Source: Gelidibacter sp038243395
GTDB lineage: Bacteria; Bacteroidota; Bacteroidia; Flavobacteriales; Flavobacteriaceae
Reading direction: 5' to 3'
Length of the DNA: 64,000 bases
Assembly: GCA_038243395.1 (NCBI GenBank)
Contig: JBBSRC010000006.1
Coordinates: forward strand, 17,141-81,140
Shown: positions 60,730 to 64,000 of the stretch, piece after piece
How the letters are laid out: each line of letters begins with the position of its first letter
Position numbering within the stretch: position 1 is the stretch's first letter
Position numbers and translations under genes: made by a program
Notes under the pieces: model-generated
Told to the model about the DNA's origin: nothing
The model's input: the letters and a program-made list of their open reading frames with translations, nothing else
Database searches by the model: none

Positions 60730-61716
60730 ATGGCGTACCATAGCACCACTTTAAGATCAAAAAAAAATAATCTAACGCTTGATGAACTTCATCTGAATAA
60801 CGATGTAAGAGCTCGAATAAATCAACTCTTGGAAGAATTCACCTATAAAGACGCGCTCAGTAAACTCAATATTCCGGTAGATAATAAAATTTTATTGCAT
60901 GGACACACTGGTTGTGGTAAAACAGCAACTGCAAACGCTATCGGGCTGGCATTAAATAAAAAAGTAATTACCATAAATTTAAGTGGATTCGTCTCATCCA
61001 AATTAGGAGAAACCGCAAAAAATCTTGCCGAACTTTTTAAAGAGGCTGCCATAGATAATGCGATTCTTTTTATAGACGAATTTGATTTTGTCGGCAAACT
61101 GAGAGACTATGATGAGAAGGATTCAGGTGAAATGAAACGACTGGTGAATGCGCTCATTCAGCAAATTGATCATTTGGCCGATAATACCTTGTTAATTTGT
61201 GCTACGAATCATATCAACATTATTGATACGGCTTTATTAAGACGATTTCAGATAAAATTAAATTACGAATTACCTGAGCAAGAAAGTCTCGATATTTATT
61301 ACGATAGTCTAATATCAAAATTTCCGGAAAACATTAAAACCATTAGAAGAGGCTACGGCATATCGTATGCGGAAGCCAAAGATCTTACTCATCAGCAAAT
61401 AAAAGCCAATGTTATCCAATTTGAAAAGCAAAAAAAACGTTTATTTTTCTCCTACAGAAAAGATGAGCAGCTAAAGAATAAGGAAAATGATTCCAAAGGA
61501 AAAAAAGACACATTATCTGGTTACAAAATAAATGAAAAGGCTCTTGCTATCAAGTCAACCGATGACACTGATAAAATTGATGGGTTTGTACTTGAAAAAA
61601 CCGGAGAGGAACTTTCTGAAATAGATAAAAAGGAGCTTTCCCATTCCAAAAGAATTTTAGAAACGACTGAATCCGGAGCAGATATATGGCTCTATGTCTC
61701 AAACACAACATTTTAA
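60730..61716 (+). CDS. AAA+ ATPase with atypical C-terminus
   Basis: 328 residues. AAA core at about 15-215: Walker A 'GHTGCGKTATANA' (about 57-69), Walker B 'AILFIDEFDFVG', sensor 1 'LICATNH', arginine finger 'DTALLRRFQ'. After the lid ('YAEAKDLTHQQIKANVI') comes a charged, low-complexity tail of about 100 residues ('RKDEQLKNKENDSKGKKDT'). AAA proteins of this class often stand next to a subtilisin-like protease; none is here. Role unknown. Confidence 0.85.
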   Translation: MAYHSTTLRSKKNNLTLDELHLNNDVRARINQLLEEFTYKDALSKLNIPVDNKILLHGHTGCGKTATANAIGLALNKKVITINLSGFVSSKLGETAKNLAELFKEAAIDNAILFIDEFDFVGKLRDYDEKDSGEMKRLVNALIQQIDHLADNTLLICATNHINIIDTALLRRFQIKLNYELPEQESLDIYYDSLISKFPENIKTIRRGYGISYAEAKDLTHQQIKANVIQFEKQKKRLFFSYRKDEQLKNKENDSKGKKDTLSGYKINEKALAIKSTDDTDKIDGFVLEKTGEELSEIDKKELSHSKRILETTESGADIWLYVSNTTF

Positions 61717-61717
61717 A

Positions 61718-62437
61718 ATGGAAAATAATATACAAAACAATCTTTCAGAAATTCTCACTCGAATTGACAATGCTTGCAAAAATTCCGGACGACATATAGA
61801 TGATGTAAAACTTCTGATGGCCACAAAAACGGTATCCGCCGAAAACATCAAAATAGCTTTAGAAAGCGGACAAACTTTAATAGGTGAGAATAAAATACAA
61901 GAGATCAAAGAAAAGTATGACAGCTTAGAAAGCGTGAAACATCAAACGCATTTTATAGGTCATCTTCAAACAAATAAAGTAAAAGATTTATTACGATATG
62001 ATGTGAAATGTATGCAGTCATTAGATCGACTTCGATTAGCTGAAAAACTTCAAAACCGTCTTGAATATGAAGACAAAACAATAGATGCGTTTCTGCAATT
62101 CAACACCTCCTATGAAGATAGCAAATTTGGTATGGCGCCAGAAAACGCTCTGAAATTTGCACTTGAAGTTCAACAATTCGACCGGATTAATATCAAAGGG
62201 CTTATGACCATCGGTTTATTTTCGGCAGAAGACAAAAAAGTTCGCAAGTGCTTTAAATTACTGAAAGCAATACAGATGGAACTTCTTGACAATCATATTC
62301 CGGTTCATGAATTATCGATGGGCATGAGTGGCGATTTGGAAATAGCAATTGCTGAAGGTTCAACAATGGTTAGGGTTGGAACGGCGATTTTCGGAAAGCG
62401 TGAACATCCAGACAGCTATTATTGGAATGAAGGTTAA
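61718..62437 (+). CDS. YggS-family PLP homeostasis protein
   Basis: 239 residues, fold type III TIM barrel without the second domain of alanine racemase. PLP lysine in 'LLMATKTVSAENI' (about residue 38), 'LIGENKIQEIKEKY', 'FIGHLQTNKVKDLL', 'MGMSGDLEIAIAEGSTMVRVGTAIFG'. Binds and buffers PLP; no enzyme activity known. ATG 61718, one base after the AAA gene stop, so co-transcribed. Confidence 0.93.
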   Translation: MENNIQNNLSEILTRIDNACKNSGRHIDDVKLLMATKTVSAENIKIALESGQTLIGENKIQEIKEKYDSLESVKHQTHFIGHLQTNKVKDLLRYDVKCMQSLDRLRLAEKLQNRLEYEDKTIDAFLQFNTSYEDSKFGMAPENALKFALEVQQFDRINIKGLMTIGLFSAEDKKVRKCFKLLKAIQMELLDNHIPVHELSMGMSGDLEIAIAEGSTMVRVGTAIFGKREHPDSYYWNEG

Positions 62438-62876
62438 TAGATTTGATACCGTTGCGATACGAGCATCAAGTACAAAGAGATAGGTTACAAAAGACTTTTT
62501 TAATAAAAGTAAAACTACAATGCGTCCATATTTTATTTTGAATTTTATGGATTCGCAGTAGGATAGTTTGTAAATTCAGATTCTCATTCCCAGTTGAGTT
62601 TCACTATATGAAGGTTTCCTTCTTGACTTCTAAAGAATCCGTTAAACTCATAAATTTTTATTTCTGCAAATAAAACAAATACCTGAGAACTATATTTCGG
62701 CTATATCTTTCATTTTCAATTTCTTCGACCACATCTAACTTACAAGTTCAAAATCCCCTAAGTGTAGGAATTAAAAAGACAAGAAAATAGAGACAAAGAT
62801 TGTGAATATCTATTCCATATTTTCAATAGCACGCATTTTATAAGCCCTATTTTTGACCTCTTAAAAAAAAATAGAC
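62438..62876. other. 439-base gene-free stretch
   Basis: A+T-rich, no intact frame, no clear hairpin. I recognise no relic in it. Confidence 0.45.
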
Positions 62877-63461
62877 ATGAGCGTAATTTGGTATGAATGT
62901 AAGGTGAAATACAAAAAAACACACGACACAGGAGAACAAAAAATAACTACGGACACTTATCTTTTGGATGCCGTTTCCTACACAGAGGCAGAAGTAAGGA
63001 TTACAGAAGAGATGCAAGCTTATACAAACGAGGATATCAAGATCACGAATATAAGGGTTGCCAACTATTCAGAAGTACATCCTTTTGAAAATTCTGATCG
63101 TTGGTTTAAGTCAAAAATCAGTTTGATTGCTTTTGATGAAGAGAGTGGAAAAGAAAGAAAATCAAATATTTATTTGCTGGTCCAAGCTAACGATATAAAA
63201 GAAGCTTTTGAGAACTGCAATACGGTTATGGCACAGACGATGGGAGACTACACCATTCCATCGATTACTGAATCTCCAATTCTGGATGTGTTTCCATATT
63301 TTACAGGAGAAGAAGAACAATTAGAGAAATTTAATGTTTTGGAATCTGATGTGACTGAAGAGTCGAAAGCAGATGACGAAGACCTAGAAAATGAAGAGAC
63401 CTCATTAGAAGAGATTTCAAAGAACGTTGAAGATTTGGAAGTCGTAATAGACGAAAATTAA
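62877..63461 (+). CDS. DUF4494 protein
   Basis: 194 residues. 'WYECKVKYKK', 'YLLDAVSYTEAEVRITEEM' and 'RWFKSKISLIAFDEESGKERKSNIYLLVQANDI' mark DUF4494, a Bacteroidota family without known function. The last 45 residues are very acidic. Terminator 60 bases after the stop. Confidence 0.9.
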   Translation: MSVIWYECKVKYKKTHDTGEQKITTDTYLLDAVSYTEAEVRITEEMQAYTNEDIKITNIRVANYSEVHPFENSDRWFKSKISLIAFDEESGKERKSNIYLLVQANDIKEAFENCNTVMAQTMGDYTIPSITESPILDVFPYFTGEEEQLEKFNVLESDVTEESKADDEDLENEETSLEEISKNVEDLEVVIDEN

Positions 63462-63520
63462 AAAGTTAAGGTCAATCGTTTTTGAATATTCGGTTGGTTT
63501 TTCTTGTATAAATCTAAATA

Positions 63521-63550
63521 AAAAGCACCTCTTTAATGGAGGTGCTTTTT
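63521..63550 (+). terminator. Rho-independent terminator
   Basis: aaaagcacctc (63521-63531) pairs with gaggtgctttt (63539-63549) followed by Ts; ends the DUF4494 unit. Confidence 0.9.
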
Positions 63551-63577
63551 GTTTGATTAGAGTTATTTTACTCTATT

Positions 63578-63606
63578 AAAAAACCCAACGCTCACGTGTT
63601 GGGTAT
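63578..63606 (-). terminator. Terminator of the nqr operon (minus strand)
   Basis: acccaac (63583-63589) pairs with gttgggt (63598-63604); on the minus strand it is followed by a T-run. Downstream of the nqrF stop. A second small hairpin tccgc/gcgga lies at 63616-63629. Confidence 0.65.
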
Positions 63607-63718
63607 TTTAATTATCCGCATAAGCGGAACTATGTTTTTTACCAATTAGAGATTTGCTTCGTTAAACCTGAAGGTTTTATCTCATTTAAACAAGCTCAGC
63701 AAGATATTAAGTATTTGT

Positions 63719-64000
63719 TTACCCTCCAAAGTCATCAAATCTGATATTCTCATCGGGAATTCCAAAATCCTCACCCATTTTCTGAACCGCTTGGTTCATC
63801 AATGGTGGACCACAGAAGTACAATTCGATATCCTCGGGCGCGTCATGGTGATTTAAATAGTTCTCAATAACACTGTTGTGAATGAAACCTACAAATCCAT
63901 CGCCAGGTGCATCAATATTCTCCTTTACTTTCCAATTGTCTTCTTCCATTGGTTCAGACAGGGCTAGGTAAAACTTAAAGTTCGGGAACTCTTGTTCCAG
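63719..64000 (-). CDS. nqrF: Na+-translocating NADH:quinone reductase subunit F (3' end)
   Basis: C-terminal 93 residues of the NADH-oxidising subunit, open to the window edge. The frame includes 'FPNFKFYLALSEP' upstream of the first Met, so the gene begins beyond 64000. 'DIELYFCGPPLMNQAV' is the NAD-binding C-terminal motif of ferredoxin-NADP reductase-like domains, and the end 'DENIRFDDFGG' is typical of NqrF. Last gene of an nqr operon read leftwards. Confidence 0.93.
   Translation of the reverse strand: MEQEFPNFKFYLALSEPMEEDNWKVKENIDAPGDGFVGFIHNSVIENYLNHHDAPEDIELYFCGPPLMNQAVQKMGEDFGIPDENIRFDDFGG

Overview
The window reads as chromosomal DNA of a flavobacterium (Bacteroidota, family Flavobacteriaceae, probably marine). 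The reasons are A+T-rich DNA, Bacteroidota-type -7 boxes (TAnnTTTG) in front of many genes, weak Shine-Dalgarno signals with many GTG/TTG starts, and typical flavobacterial families: CarboxypepD_reg-like proteins, DUF1573, DUF4494, a secreted lipoprotein MsrA, TPR-hybrid histidine kinase and Na+-NQR. I see no rRNA, tRNA, CRISPR array, prophage or complete insertion sequence.

Layout. 1-7.1 kb: complete tryptophan biosynthesis operon trpE(5'-cut)-trpG-trpD-trpC-trpF-trpB-trpA, with palindromic repeats in nearly every spacer and inside trpF. 7.2-12 kb: a 47-residue ORF, trmL, a GNAT-nitrilase fusion, an unknown gene, a large gene-poor gap, a secreted esterase and a VF530-type protein. 12.4-19.3 kb: valS, a DUF1573 protein, a frameshifted aspartyl protease-PDZ gene, an aminotransferase and murB. 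19.5-26 kb: ECF sigma/anti-sigma pair, small membrane protein, glycosyltransferase, second sigma factor, Nramp-like transporter, lipA and gap. 26-34 kb: hybrid histidine kinase, lpxK, lipoprotein, Nif3-like protein, a cysteine-free 'zinc ribbon' protein, msrA, a methyltransferase relic and a lipoprotein. 34-42.3 kb: kynurenine degradation cluster kynU-kmo-ridA-aldehyde dehydrogenase-SDR-HAAO-ACMSD, again saturated with palindromic repeats. 42-50.5 kb: O-methyltransferase, LysR/YeiH pair, a glutamate-receptor-like K+ channel, tatA, three tandem CarboxypepD_reg-like paralogs (the middle one dead) and pepE. 50.5-58 kb: a repeat array, GNAT, M15 and M48 peptidases, ankyrin protein, gpmI, HAD protein, map, a PD-(D/E)XK 'GxxExxY' gene bracketed by inverted repeats, and a methyltransferase. 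58-64 kb: apbE, small conserved proteins, an AAA+ ATPase, YggS-family protein, DUF4494 and the 3' end of nqrF.

How genes work together. The window carries both synthesis of tryptophan (complete apart from the 5' end of trpE) and the kynurenine to 2-aminomuconate branch of its breakdown. Tryptophan dioxygenase and kynurenine formamidase, needed to enter that branch, are not here. ApbE attaches FMN to Na+-NQR, whose subunit F ends at the right edge.

The most notable signals are two repeat systems. (1) Palindromic repeats of several families lie in the trp and kyn loci and are translated: three segments in TrpF, the N-termini of KMO, aldehyde dehydrogenase and ACMSD, and the C-terminus of RidA. 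This resembles the Rickettsia palindromic elements, but in a Bacteroidota genome. (2) A PD-(D/E)XK-type gene sits between inverted 'cacagagat'-type repeats, inserted between map and a methyltransferase, with gene-less copies of the same repeat 6 kb away.
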